The position numbers were made by a program, and so were the translations under genes. The notes under the pieces were generated by a model that worked only from the letters and a program-made list of their open reading frames with translations, did no database searches and was not told the origin of the DNA. Positions 55,907 through 64,000 of a stretch of DNA of 64,000 nucleotides are shown here, one piece after another (positions within the stretch are counted from its first letter, which is position 1; every line of letters begins with the position of its first letter). The stretch comes from Dysgonamonadaceae bacterium (GTDB lineage Bacteria > Bacteroidota > Bacteroidia > Bacteroidales > Azobacteroidaceae): assembly GCA_031253625.1 (NCBI GenBank), contig JAIRVZ010000061.1, positions 1 to 64,000 on the forward strand, in the 5' to 3' direction.

Positions 55907-56092
55907 ATGGCACATCCTAAACGAAGAACAGGTAAGGCGAGAAAAGCCAAAAGAAGAACGCACGATGTTGCAACATTGCCAACAATGGCAATTTGTGCAA
56001 ATTGTGGAGCATGGCACATTTATCACACAGTGTGTGGCGAATGTGGATACTACAGAGGTAAGTTAGCAATTGAAAAAGTTGCAGCAGTTTAA
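55907..56092 (+). CDS. rpmF: Ribosomal protein L32
   Basis: 61 residues, full length. The N-terminus AHPKRRTGKARKAKRRTHD is the L32 signature, and a zinc ribbon follows with CANCGAWH and CGECGYY (two CxxC pairs). It is a structural protein of the 50S subunit. It sits in the classic DUF177-rpmF-fabH order. A palindromic element separates it from fabH. Confidence 0.97.
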   Translation: MAHPKRRTGKARKAKRRTHDVATLPTMAICANCGAWHIYHTVCGECGYYRGKLAIEKVAAV

Positions 56093-56169
56093 CGAAAAGT
56101 AGTTCCAATGAATGCTTTTTCAAAAGAAATAGCCCTAAAGAATTTTAGGGCATTTTTTTTAAGATTGGC

Positions 56170-56266
56170 AACCCCTAAATCCCCTAAAGGGGACTTCAGT
56201 TTCTAAAAAAACTAAGACATCTACGGTCTATCACACTCTCAAGTCCCCTTTAGGGGATTTAGGGGT
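56170..56266. repeat. ~100-bp CCCCTAAATCCCCT palindromic element, copy 4
   Basis: Arms AACCCCTAAATCCCCTAAAG (from 56170) and its inverse to 56266. The loop has GGTCTATCACACTCT, near-identical to copy 3. It lies 78 nt after rpmF and 18 nt before fabH on the plus strand, so its hairpin is in the rpmF-fabH mRNA. Confidence 0.85.
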
Positions 56267-56284
56267 AATAAAAAAACAAAGAAA

Positions 56285-57292
56285 ATGGATAAAATCAATG
56301 CAGTTATAACAGGTGTTGCAGGATATGTTCCCAACTATGTGATGACTAATGAGGAGATTTCTCAAATAGTAGATACTTCCGATGAGTGGATAATGAGTCG
56401 TATCGGTATCAAAGAGAGAAGAATCCTGAAAAAAGAAGAAGGAGTTGGGGTTTCTCACATGGCAATAAAAGCCGTAGAGGAATTGATGAGAAAAACCAGC
56501 TTGAACCCATTGGAAGTTAATGCTGTTGTTTTTGCTACAACAACGCCCGATTACATGATGCCCAATGCCGCTTCATTAGTATCTACTCATTTGGGTATGA
56601 AAAATGCCTTCGGATTCGACCTGAGTGCTGCGTGTAGCGGATTTATTTTTGGTTTGGAAGTGGGTTCCGGATTGATTACTTCAGGCAGACACAAAAAAGT
56701 GATTGTCATTGCAGGCGACATGTTATCTTCAATAACCAATTATGAAGACAGAAATACTGCTCCTATTTTTGGAGACGGTTGTGGAGCTGTGTTGCTCGAA
56801 CCTACAACCGAAAATATTGGGATAATAGATGCTGTTTTGAGAAGTGAAGCAGTTGGTGGAATTAGCCATTTGAGTATAAAAGCGGGCGGTTCGGCCAATC
56901 CGGCTTCACACGAAACGGTCGATAACAACGAGCATAAAATCTATCAAGAAGGAAAGGTCGTATTCAAACACGCTGTTTCTAACATGTCGGATTCATGTGT
57001 TGAAATAATGAAGAGAAATTATTTGACACCCGAAGATGTGCAGTGGGTTATTCCCCATCAGGCAAATTTGCGTATCATTGATGCAGTAACCAGACGATTG
57101 GAAGTTTCTTTCTCCGAAAAAGTGATGATTAACATCGAAAAATACGGCAATACAAGTGCTGCATCTATTCCTCTTTGTTTATGGGATTATGAATCTAAGT
57201 TGAAGAAAGGCGACAATATGGTCTTAACTGCTTTTGGTGCCGGTTTCACTTGGGGAGCAGTTTATCTAAAATGGGGTTACGACCCTAAATAA
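56285..57292 (+). CDS. fabH: 3-Oxoacyl-ACP synthase III (KAS III)
   Basis: 335 residues. It starts fatty-acid synthesis by condensing acetyl- (or branched acyl-) CoA with malonyl-ACP. The catalytic triad is visible: C117 in DLSAACSGF, the His in [10 protein letters not shown] and the Asn in [11 protein letters not shown]-terminal [17 protein letters not shown] is conserved. It belongs to the DUF177-rpmF-fabH-era-der gene order. Its stop codon touches a fold-back spacer. Confidence 0.96.
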   Translation: MDKINAVITGVAGYVPNYVMTNEEISQIVDTSDEWIMSRIGIKERRILKKEEGVGVSHMAIKAVEELMRKTSLNPLEVNAVVFATTTPDYMMPNAASLVSTHLGMKNAFGFDLSAACSGFIFGLEVGSGLITSGRHKKVIVIAGDMLSSITNYEDRNTAPIFGDGCGAVLLEPTTENIGIIDAVLRSEAVGGISHLSIKAGGSANPASHETVDNNEHKIYQEGKVVFKHAVSNMSDSCVEIMKRNYLTPEDVQWVIPHQANLRIIDAVTRRLEVSFSEKVMINIEKYGNTSAASIPLCLWDYESKLKKGDNMVLTAFGAGFTWGAVYLKWGYDPK

Positions 57293-57370
57293 GTGAAAAA
57301 TGAAAAACGAAAAGTGAAAAATTAATGACTCTTTACTTTTCGTTTTTCACTTTTCGTTTTTCACTTTTTT
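57293..57370. repeat. Fold-back spacer between fabH and era
   Basis: GTGAAAAATGAAAAACGAAA and on (57293-57324) is the inverse of the GTTTTTCACTTTTCG-type tract at 57332-57368. It consists of reiterated GTGAAAAACGAAAA words and begins directly after the fabH stop and ends at the era ATG. The shared RNA would form a ~32-bp hairpin. Confidence 0.8.
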
Positions 57371-58252
57371 ATGCATAAATCAGGTTTTGTAAATATCGTC
57401 GGAAATCCTAATGTAGGAAAATCTACATTGATGAATCAGTTGGTGGGAGAAAAAGTGTCTATCATTACCTCGAAGGCACAAACAACCCGCCATCGCATCA
57501 TGGGTATTGTCAATACCGAAGATATGCAGATTGTATATTCGGATACTCCCGGAGTATTGCGTCCGAATTACAAGTTACAGGAGAGCATGCTCAATTTTTC
57601 GGAATCGGCTTTAGATGATGCAGACGTATTGATATATGTAACCGATATGGTTGAGAAAATTGAAAAAAACGATTTTTTCTTACAGAAAGTACAAAACACA
57701 AAAACTCCGGTTCTTTTGGCAATCAACAAAATTGACCTTACCGACCAGCAAGGACTCGAAAAATATGTCGAAGAATTATCCGGACTTTTGCCCAATGCCG
57801 AAATTATTCCTATTTCCGCACAAAACAAGTTCAATATCGATTACTTGAAAAAGAGGATTGAAGAATTACTCCCGGAATCTCCACCTTATTTCGAAAAAGA
57901 TGCACTGACTGATAAACCCGCTCGTTTTTTTGTAACCGAAATTATCAGAGAAAAAATATTCCTTTACTATCAGAAAGAAGTGCCTTACTCTACTGAGGTG
58001 GTTGTCGAACTTTTCAAGGAAGATGATAAAATGATTCATATCAAATCATTGATTATCGTTGAAAGAGAATCGCAAAAAGGAATCATTATCGGAGATAAAG
58101 GATTAGCTATAAAAAAAGTCGGCTCGATGGCGCGCAAAGACCTCGAACGATTTTTTGAGAAAAAAATATTCCTCGAATTGTTTGTTAAAGTCGAAAAAGA
58201 CTGGAGAAACAGGGATAATTTATTGAGGAACTTTGGATATAAATTAGAATAA
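57371..58252 (+). CDS. era: GTPase Era
   Basis: 293 residues, standard. G domain with G1 GNPNVGKST, G2 TTRHR, G3 DTPG and G4 NKID. C-terminal KH domain with GIIIGDKGLAIKKVGSMARK binding the 3' end of 16S rRNA. It functions in 30S maturation and links ribosome assembly to growth. It lies directly upstream of der, separated by a repeat. Confidence 0.96.
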   Translation: MHKSGFVNIVGNPNVGKSTLMNQLVGEKVSIITSKAQTTRHRIMGIVNTEDMQIVYSDTPGVLRPNYKLQESMLNFSESALDDADVLIYVTDMVEKIEKNDFFLQKVQNTKTPVLLAINKIDLTDQQGLEKYVEELSGLLPNAEIIPISAQNKFNIDYLKKRIEELLPESPPYFEKDALTDKPARFFVTEIIREKIFLYYQKEVPYSTEVVVELFKEDDKMIHIKSLIIVERESQKGIIIGDKGLAIKKVGSMARKDLERFFEKKIFLELFVKVEKDWRNRDNLLRNFGYKLE

Positions 58253-58257
58253 TAATG

Positions 58258-58357
58258 GGAGTTACAGGGAGTTACAGGGAGTTACACGAAGTTAAAAGAA
58301 TATTTTTTCTTCGTGTAACTCCCTGTAGCTTCGTGTAGCTTCGTGTAACTTCGTGTT
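58258..58357. repeat. Tandem and inverted repeat spacer between era and der
   Basis: Three tandem GGGAGTTACA units and ACGAAGTTA on the left (58258-58294), answered on the right (58310-58357) by inverse TGTAACTCCCTGTAGCTTCG units. It fills the entire era-der gap and ends at the der ATG. The words GTTACACGAAGTTA recur in the spacer at 63191. Confidence 0.8.
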
Positions 58358-59671
58358 ATGAGTAATTTAGTAGCAATAGTAGGTCGTCCCAACGTGGGAA
58401 AATCCACTTTATTTAATCGTTTGACGCAAACCCGTCAGGCAATTGTGAACGAAGAAGCCGGAACTACCCGCGATCGCCAATATGGCAAAGCTGAATGGTT
58501 AGGGACAGAATTTTCTGTAGTCGACACAGGAGGCTGGGTGGTAAATTCGGATGATGTTTTTGAAGAAGAAATCAACAAGCAGGTGCAAATTGCTATCGAT
58601 GAGGCCGATATTACTATGTTTGTGGTAGATGTAATGAACGGACTTACCGACTTGGATTTGTTCGTGGCAGATATTTTGCGTCGCACATCTAAGACCATTA
58701 TCGTCGTTGCCAACAAAGCCGATAATTTTGAATTGCATCATCAAGCGGCCGAATTCTATTCTTTGGGATTGGGCGAACCATATTGTATTTCTGCTGTCAA
58801 TGGCTCCGGAACCGGAGATTTATTGGATATGGTGGTTTCTAAATTCTCAGACAAACAGACAGAAGTACTCGAAAAAGAACTGCCTAAAATTGCGATAGTC
58901 GGTCGTCCGAATGCAGGAAAATCTTCATTAGTAAATGCTTTTATTGGAGAAGAACGCAACATTGTTACCGAAATTGCCGGAACTACCCGCGACTCCATTT
59001 ACACCGAATACGATAAATTCGGATTGAATTTTTATTTGATAGATACTGCCGGAATCCGCAAAAAAGGAAAAGTAAGCGAAGATTTGGAATATTATTCCGT
59101 GATTCGTTCCATTCGCTCCATCGAAAATGCTGATGTGTGTATCTTGATGATAGATGCCACGAGAGGTATTGAGGCGCAGGATATGAACATTTTTTCTCTG
59201 ATTCAGAAGAACAGAAAAGGATTGGTAATTGTTGTCAACAAATGGGATTTGGTCGAAAACAAAGACCAAAAAGTAATTAAAACTTTTGAAAATGCTATCC
59301 TCGAACGAATTGCACCTTTTGTCGATGTGCCGATTATTTTTGCATCTGCATTGACGAAACAACGCATTTTCAAGATTTTAGAAACTGCTAAAGAAGTATA
59401 CGATACACGAAAAACCAAAATTTCGACACATAAACTCAACGAAACGTTGCTGCCGATTATCGAAAACACGCCTCCGCCTTCAAACAAGGGCAAAGTGGTG
59501 AAAATCAAATATATTACACAACTTCCGAATACTTCGATTCCAAGTTTTGTATTCTTTTGTAATTTACCTCAATGGGTTAAAGAACCATACAAACGATTTT
59601 TAGAAAACCAAATCCGTAAACACTGGAATTTGAAAGGCACACCGATTAATATCTTTATGAGGGAGAAATAA
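58358..59671 (+). CDS. der: Ribosome biogenesis GTPase Der (EngA)
   Basis: 437 residues with two G domains in tandem, the hallmark of Der: GRPNVGKST (~8-16) and GRPNAGKSS (~183-191), each with DTxG and NKxD (ANKAD, VNKWD). A C-terminal KH-like domain ends with [14 protein letters not shown]. It is essential for 50S assembly. Confidence 0.97.
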   Translation: MSNLVAIVGRPNVGKSTLFNRLTQTRQAIVNEEAGTTRDRQYGKAEWLGTEFSVVDTGGWVVNSDDVFEEEINKQVQIAIDEADITMFVVDVMNGLTDLDLFVADILRRTSKTIIVVANKADNFELHHQAAEFYSLGLGEPYCISAVNGSGTGDLLDMVVSKFSDKQTEVLEKELPKIAIVGRPNAGKSSLVNAFIGEERNIVTEIAGTTRDSIYTEYDKFGLNFYLIDTAGIRKKGKVSEDLEYYSVIRSIRSIENADVCILMIDATRGIEAQDMNIFSLIQKNRKGLVIVVNKWDLVENKDQKVIKTFENAILERIAPFVDVPIIFASALTKQRIFKILETAKEVYDTRKTKISTHKLNETLLPIIENTPPPSNKGKVVKIKYITQLPNTSIPSFVFFCNLPQWVKEPYKRFLENQIRKHWNLKGTPINIFMREK

Positions 59672-59704
59672 ATTATCTTTTACGGTGTTATTTTTTATTT
59701 CGTT

Positions 59705-61378
59705 ATGATGAAAAAGTTATATTACTGTTTTTGTTTCATTTTATTGGCATTTATATCCTGCAATCATTATTCAACTAAAACTGCAAAGATTTTCGACAGA
59801 ATTGAAAATATTGTCGATCAATTTCCCGATAGTGCCTTAATGCTATTGGATTCTATTCGTAATCCATACGAATTAAGTAAAAGTGAGTATGCCAAATATA
59901 TCTTGTTTTCTGTTCAGACAAAAAACAAGGCATATAAAAATATAGAAATGGATACCCTCATTTTTTTTGTAAGAGATTATTTTAAGGAAAAGAATGACCG
60001 AAAGAATTGGGTTTTATCGGAATTGTATAGTGGCAGGGTTTTACTATTTCAGGGAAAAAAGGATGAAGCCATGAAAAGTTATCTTGAAGTAAAAAATATT
60101 GCAAGTAAAGAAGACTTGTATGTGGTTGGCTTATCAGAGACTTCTATGGGAGCATTATATTATAATCAATCTCTACTTGATGAAGCAATTCCTCATTTTA
60201 AAAATGCAATCGCCATTTTTTCCGGTTTTGATGATAAATACAAAAGTCAAATTGCCTCATTAAGTGATCTTGGCAATGCTTTTTTATTGAAAGAAGATTA
60301 CGATAGTGCGTTCTACTATTATAACAAAGGATTGGAAATTGCACAATTGCATAATGATTCCGTTAAACAAGCTGTCGTACTGCACAATATATCAGTAGCT
60401 TATCGTTGGTCGGGAGAATTTGAACGAGCGAAAGCAACATTGAAACAAATTCGACTATTGAATCCTGATTATAACAAAAGGGAAGATTATAGTAATATGG
60501 CAAATATCTATCTTTTGGAAAACAAAAAAGATTCGGCATTGTATTATGCCAATCTTTCTTTAGCTTTATCGGAAGACAATGATTATCAAGGAAAATCTGC
60601 TGCTTATGACTTGTTGTCAGACATAGAGGAAGCATCAGGGAATTATCGGGAAAGTCTGAATTATCATCGGCAACATTCAGATTATAGGGAAGCTGTTTTT
60701 AAAGAAAGTCAAGGTGTAGCTATTTTAGATATCCAAAAAAAATATGATTTTGAATTAATTCAAAATGCAAATAAAAAATTAGTTATCGAACGATTATGGA
60801 TATTTATTATACTGTCGGTAGTGGCTTTAGTCGTTGTTATTGTGGCTTTTATATTTCATCGCAAACATATGCAAAACAAAGAGGCATTGTTGATGGCAAA
60901 GCAACAAATATATCAACTGAAAGAAATGGCCAATCTTCCTGTCGACAATAAAAACAATGAAAAAGAGAATGAACTACGCAAAATATTGTTCGAACAATTA
61001 GACATTTTTAAGAAAATATCTTTGTTGGAAGCATATCTGGTGGATAAAGACAAAGAAAAAGGAAAAGAAATACTTACAAAAGTGAATGAAATCATGTATA
61101 ATTCAAGTCAAAGGTTTGATTGGAAGATTTTTTATCAACCGGTTAATACTTTATATGATAACTTTTTAATCCGATTAAAAGATTTATATCCCGATTTGAA
61201 TGAAGAAGATATGCTTGTTTGCTGTCTTTCAAAAGCCGGGTTTTCCAATACGGAAATCGCCTTACTAATGCAATCCAACCCCAATATTGTTCAAAAAAAG
61301 AAATCTGCTATCCGCGAAAAAACAGGAATGACACGACAGGAAAATTTCGTGAAACAATTGGAAGAAATCGTTAAATAA
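59705..61378 (+). CDS. TPR lipoprotein with transmembrane segment and C-terminal HTH
   Basis: 557 residues. Lipobox-like FISC-NHYS (Cys ~19). Residues ~25-345 contain TPR units (LDEAIPHFKNAIAIFSGFDD, DYDSAFYYYNKGLEIAQLH). A transmembrane helix (~362-382, LWIFIILSVVALVVVIVAFI) is followed by a cytoplasmic coiled region. The last ~75 residues look like a LuxR/GerE-type helix-turn-helix (DMLVCCLSKAGFSNTEIALLM, then NIVQKKKSAIREKTG). The same membrane-spanning TPR regulator plan as 32102-33898 uses a different DNA-binding domain. Target genes are unknown. Confidence 0.75.
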   Translation: MMKKLYYCFCFILLAFISCNHYSTKTAKIFDRIENIVDQFPDSALMLLDSIRNPYELSKSEYAKYILFSVQTKNKAYKNIEMDTLIFFVRDYFKEKNDRKNWVLSELYSGRVLLFQGKKDEAMKSYLEVKNIASKEDLYVVGLSETSMGALYYNQSLLDEAIPHFKNAIAIFSGFDDKYKSQIASLSDLGNAFLLKEDYDSAFYYYNKGLEIAQLHNDSVKQAVVLHNISVAYRWSGEFERAKATLKQIRLLNPDYNKREDYSNMANIYLLENKKDSALYYANLSLALSEDNDYQGKSAAYDLLSDIEEASGNYRESLNYHRQHSDYREAVFKESQGVAILDIQKKYDFELIQNANKKLVIERLWIFIILSVVALVVVIVAFIFHRKHMQNKEALLMAKQQIYQLKEMANLPVDNKNNEKENELRKILFEQLDIFKKISLLEAYLVDKDKEKGKEILTKVNEIMYNSSQRFDWKIFYQPVNTLYDNFLIRLKDLYPDLNEEDMLVCCLSKAGFSNTEIALLMQSNPNIVQKKKSAIREKTGMTRQENFVKQLEEIVK

Positions 61379-61400
61379 AGGGGCAGACATTCAAAAAAAC

Positions 61401-61511
61401 ATGTTGCAACGCACTGTTTCCTCTGATGAAACTGTGTCCGTTACACATTTGCCACAAGGCGTGTATATTGTTCGCGTAGCAGATGAAGTAATAAAATTGA
61501 TAAAGAGATAG
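61401..61511 (+). pseudogene. Remnant of a T9SS C-terminal sorting domain
   Basis: A 36-codon frame from the ATG at 61401 encodes LPQGVYIVRVADEVIKLIKR at its end, the last two strands of a type A T9SS sorting domain. The FYPNP-type start of the domain and any body are missing. It follows the TPR/HTH gene by 22 nt and is followed by a strong terminator. Most likely the tail of a deleted secreted-protein gene. Confidence 0.6.
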
Positions 61512-61546
61512 TTATGGACCAAAAATAAGTTGAAAATTTGCTTTAG

Positions 61547-61581
61547 ATGAGGCTGTCGCAAAAAGGCAGCCTCATTTTTTT
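61547..61581 (+). terminator. Intrinsic terminator
   Basis: ATGAGGCTG (61547-61555) pairs with CAGCCTCAT (61567-61575), followed by six T. It ends the transcript of the TPR/HTH gene and T9SS remnant, isolating the FKBP genes downstream. Confidence 0.85.
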
Positions 61582-61669
61582 CGTCAGAAACATAAAAAAA
61601 CATAATTATCTTTCATTTTGATATTAAAAGTATTAATTTTACGCCGTTTTAAATTAAAAATCAGTTCAA

Positions 61670-62254
61670 ATGGATAAAATCAGTTATGCGTTAGGTCTTA
61701 GTATTGGAAATAATTTCAAAGGTTCAGGTATTAACAACCTTAATATAGAAGATTTTTCTAAAGCAGTTGAGGCAGTATTGAAAGATACCAAATTCGAAAT
61801 GTCTTATGATGAGGCAAAAACCGTTATTAATGAGTATTTTACAAAACTTCAGGAAGAAAAAGGATCATTGAATAAGAAAGCCGGAGAAGAATTTTTGCGT
61901 ATCAATAAAGAAAAAGCCGGAGTTGTTACTTTGCCGAGCGGACTTCAATATCAAATCCTTCAAGAAGGAAAAGGAGCAAAACCCAAAGCTACAGATCAGG
62001 TAAAATGTCATTACGAAGGTACACTAATCGACGGACAAATTTTCGATAGTTCTATCAAAAGAGGTCAGCCTGCCGTTTTTGGTTTGAATCAAGTTATTTC
62101 AGGATGGACTGAGGCTTTGCAATTAATGCCTACAGGTTCGAAATGGCGGTTATTCCTGCCTTCTTATTTGGCTTATGGCGACAGACAGGCCGGAGAGTTG
62201 ATAGAGCCTAACAGTACCTTGATTTTCGATGTCGAACTATTAGACATAGTGTAA
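61670..62254 (+). CDS. FKBP-type peptidyl-prolyl isomerase, cytoplasmic
   Basis: 194 residues without signal peptide. N-terminal FKBP_N dimerisation part (~1-85) and the C-terminal FKBP domain (~100-194) with VKCHYEGTLIDGQIFDSS, GWTEALQLMPTGSKWRLFLP and YLAYGDR, i.e. the Tyr, Asp, Phe and Trp positions that line the active site. It catalyses proline isomerisation and acts as a chaperone (FklB-like). The paralogue downstream is exported. Confidence 0.92.
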   Translation: MDKISYALGLSIGNNFKGSGINNLNIEDFSKAVEAVLKDTKFEMSYDEAKTVINEYFTKLQEEKGSLNKKAGEEFLRINKEKAGVVTLPSGLQYQILQEGKGAKPKATDQVKCHYEGTLIDGQIFDSSIKRGQPAVFGLNQVISGWTEALQLMPTGSKWRLFLPSYLAYGDRQAGELIEPNSTLIFDVELLDIV

Positions 62255-62309
62255 AACTTCTCAAATTAATAATTCATAATTAACAATTAATAATTTTAAA
62301 AATAATCAA

Positions 62310-63188
62310 ATGAAAAAGTTAAGTATTTTATTGACACTTGCTCTTGCTACCGTTATCGGTACTTCTTGTACTGCTCAAGCTCCGAAAGCCCAATTGAAAA
62401 ATGAAGTGGATTCTCTTTCTTATGCTATTGGTGTTACTTATTCTCAAGGTATGTTGAAACAACATTTGAGCACAAGTATGGACACAGCTTACATCAAGGA
62501 CTTTATTAAAGGCTTTATGGAAGGCGCTAATATTAACAAAGACGACAAAAGGAAAAACGCTTACATGTTAGGCTTGCAGATCGGACATCAAATTGGTGGC
62601 AGCTTGTTGGATAATGTAAACTCTCAATTTCAAAGCATGTTTGGAGATTCTACCAAAAAAGCAAATAAAGCTGATTTGTTGGCCGGTTTCCTTTCAGAAC
62701 TTAATCCTCAAGGTCCTAAGATGACCATGGAAGAAGCTCAAATGTATCTTCAAGTCACAATGGAAGCTATCCGTAATGCACAAATGGAAAGAGAATTTTC
62801 AGTAAACAAAGAGGCCGGTACTGCATTCTTGGCAGAAAATGCAACTAAAGAAGGTGTCGTTACTCTTCCCAGCGGACTTCAATATAGAATCGTCAGAGCA
62901 GGAAAAGGAGCTACTCCGGCAGCATCTGATGTTGTAAGAGTACATTACAGAGGGACTTTGCTTGATGGAACTGAATTCGATAGTTCTTATAAACGCAATG
63001 AGCCTGCTGAATTTGGCGTAACTCAAGTTATCCCCGGATGGACAGAAGCTTTACAATTGATGCCTGTCGGCTCAAAATGGGAACTTTTTATTCCTGAAAA
63101 TTTAGCTTACGGAAGTGCAGACAGAGGAGCTATCAGACCTTTCTCTACTTTGATTTTCGAAGTTGAGTTACTCGACATAGTTAAATAA
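62310..63188 (+). CDS. FKBP-type peptidyl-prolyl isomerase, Mip-like lipoprotein
   Basis: 292 residues. A lipobox-like signal (TVIGTSC-TAQ, Cys ~20) exports it to the envelope. The FKBP_N domain (~30-175, VDSLSYAIGVTYSQGMLKQH) contains a longer dimerisation helix than its neighbour. The FKBP domain (~195-292) has VRVHYRGTLLDGTEFDSS and GWTEALQLMPVGSKWELFIP. It folds periplasmic or outer-membrane proteins like Mip/FkpA. It is arranged in tandem with the cytoplasmic paralogue (55-nt gap), apparently a duplication with diverging compartment. Confidence 0.92.
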   Translation: MKKLSILLTLALATVIGTSCTAQAPKAQLKNEVDSLSYAIGVTYSQGMLKQHLSTSMDTAYIKDFIKGFMEGANINKDDKRKNAYMLGLQIGHQIGGSLLDNVNSQFQSMFGDSTKKANKADLLAGFLSELNPQGPKMTMEEAQMYLQVTMEAIRNAQMEREFSVNKEAGTAFLAENATKEGVVTLPSGLQYRIVRAGKGATPAASDVVRVHYRGTLLDGTEFDSSYKRNEPAEFGVTQVIPGWTEALQLMPVGSKWELFIPENLAYGSADRGAIRPFSTLIFEVELLDIVK

Positions 63189-63190
63189 AT

Positions 63191-63280
63191 AACGAAGTTA
63201 CAAGAAGTTATACGAAGTTACAAGAATGTTTTTTATTCTTTTGACTTCGTGTAACTTCGTATAACTCCCTTTTAACTTCT
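63191..63280. repeat. Fold-back spacer between FKBP lipoprotein and lrp
   Basis: ACGAAGTTACAAGAAGTTAT and on (63191-63227) is the inverse of the ACTTCGTGTAACTTCG-type tract at 63235-63280. The words are the same as in the era-der spacer. It fills the 99-nt gap almost completely. Confidence 0.75.
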
Positions 63281-63287
63281 AATATCC

Positions 63288-63749
63288 ATGGAAAAAATAG
63301 ACAAACTGGACAGGAAAATCTTAGAGATCATTTCCCAAAATGCCCGTACTCCCTTTAAGGATGTAGCGGAAGTTTGTGATGTTTCGCGTGCTGCCATTCA
63401 TCAACGGGTACAAAAAATGATTGAGATGAAGGTAATAGTTGGTTCAGGGTATCACATCAATCCAAAATCTTTAGGCTATAATACTTGCACCTATATCGGA
63501 GTGAAACTTGAAAAAGGTTCAATGTATAAAACTGTCGTTCCCGAACTTGAGAAAATACTGGAAGTAGTTGAATGTCATTTTACGACCGGCCCATACACGT
63601 TACTCATCAAACTTTTTGCCCGCGACAACGAACATTTAATGGAGTTATTGAATAGTAAAATTCAAGAAATTCCGGGTGTAATATCTACCGAAACATTAAT
63701 TTCTTTGAGAGAAAGTTTCAAACGGGAAATACCTGTTAAAGAGGTGTAA
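63288..63749 (+). CDS. Lrp/AsnC-family transcriptional regulator
   Basis: 153 residues. N-terminal helix-turn-helix (LDRKILEIISQNARTPFKDV, then AEVCDVSRAAIHQRVQKM) and a C-terminal RAM (AsnC) effector domain (~70-150, VECHFTTGPYTLLIKLFARD). Such regulators bind amino acids. The target is unknown; the asparagine/aspartate block in this window would be a reasonable candidate, but nothing links them directly. It converges with the next gene, with 1 nt between stop codons. Confidence 0.9.
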   Translation: MEKIDKLDRKILEIISQNARTPFKDVAEVCDVSRAAIHQRVQKMIEMKVIVGSGYHINPKSLGYNTCTYIGVKLEKGSMYKTVVPELEKILEVVECHFTTGPYTLLIKLFARDNEHLMELLNSKIQEIPGVISTETLISLRESFKREIPVKEV

Positions 63750-63750
63750 T

Positions 63751-64000
63751 TCAATCTAAAATTACTGTTTCTTCCGTAACGAGTAAGTTCGTTGTTTTTC
63801 CACAAACCAATGGAAAATTTGTCTTTACATGTCCTGTGGGAAAATTAAAACAAACCGGGAAATCATATTCGGAAACTAAATCCGAGATAGATTTGTATAT
63901 GGTTTTGTGCATCGATTCGTCTTCTTCGCAATCGGAAAATTGTCCGACAAGCAAACTCGAAATCTTTTGAAGAGCACCTCCTAATTTCAGATTATACATC
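63751..64000 (-). CDS. LD-carboxypeptidase (S66 family), C-terminal part, runs off the window
   Basis: Only the last ~82 codons are present; the start lies beyond 64000. LLVGQFSDCEEDES and VCFNFPTGHVKTNFPLVCG match the C-terminal part of peptidase S66, including the catalytic His of the Ser-His-Glu triad in PTGHV. These enzymes remove the terminal D-Ala from tetrapeptides in peptidoglycan recycling. The stop codon is 1 nt from that of lrp, with no room for a separate terminator. Confidence 0.75.
   Translation of the reverse strand, partial: MYNLKLGGALQKISSLLVGQFSDCEEDESMHKTIYKSISDLVSEYDFPVCFNFPTGHVKTNFPLVCGKTTNLLVTEETVILD

Overview
The window is a contiguous piece of a Bacteroidota chromosome, most likely order Bacteroidales. 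Five things point there: promoters of the TTTG-N19/20-TAnnTTTG type, weak Shine-Dalgarno sequences, type IX secretion (T9SS) C-terminal sorting domains, an Oar-like TonB receptor with a carboxypeptidase-regulatory domain, and the gene order xerD | aroQ-pyk-O-methyltransferase ... rbfA-FtsX-like permease. I cannot name a genus. I see no rRNA, tRNA, CRISPR array or transposase gene.

Layout. 0-11.4 kb (+): a secreted T9SS-sorted protein, a short structured RNA with its own promoter and terminator, a Tat-signal TPR protein, an Rhs protein ending in a JAMM-like metalloprotease tip with a probable exported immunity partner, a FISUMP lipoprotein and a second YD-repeat protein. 11.4-18.2 kb (+): aroK and an alanine dehydrogenase, then an exported caspase-like peptidase and an Oar-like outer-membrane receptor. 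18.3-26.7 kb (-): an asparagine/aspartate catabolic block (DUF4010 membrane protein, alanine dehydrogenase, aspartate:alanine antiporter, aspartate 4-decarboxylase, periplasmic asparaginase, porin) that should take asparagine to alanine and pyruvate and generate proton-motive force. 26.7-37.5 kb: the conserved aroQ-pyk-methyltransferase-rbfA-permease block, interrupted by a giant S74/tail-fibre-like exported protein and a TPR/AraC regulator, plus divergent xerD.

37.5-48.3 kb (-): the most unusual region. A small coiled-coil-ended surface protein, a small T9SS-sorted protein and a 2030-residue SpvB/FG-GAP/TcdB/Rhs protein with an HEGTH metalloprotease tip are followed by a lipoprotein (probable immunity). 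Next comes an orphan, 5'-truncated HELHH toxin tip with its own exported partner. This module begins at a perfect 32-bp palindrome and is bracketed by related ~40-bp direct repeats. 48.5-55.1 kb (-): a TetR-TolC-adaptor-RND efflux operon ending in a PII-like gene. 55.2-64 kb (+): DUF177-rpmF-fabH-era-der, a TPR/HTH lipoprotein, two FKBP isomerases, an Lrp regulator, and the end of an LD-carboxypeptidase running off the window.

Two themes cross the window. First, all three recognisable Rhs C-terminal modules carry different zinc-metalloprotease signatures and each is followed within 2-13 nt by an exported protein. Second, many spacers between co-oriented genes are filled by long inverted repeats. 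Four are copies of one ~100-bp family, and several supply the stop codon, or even the C-terminal residues, of the upstream gene.
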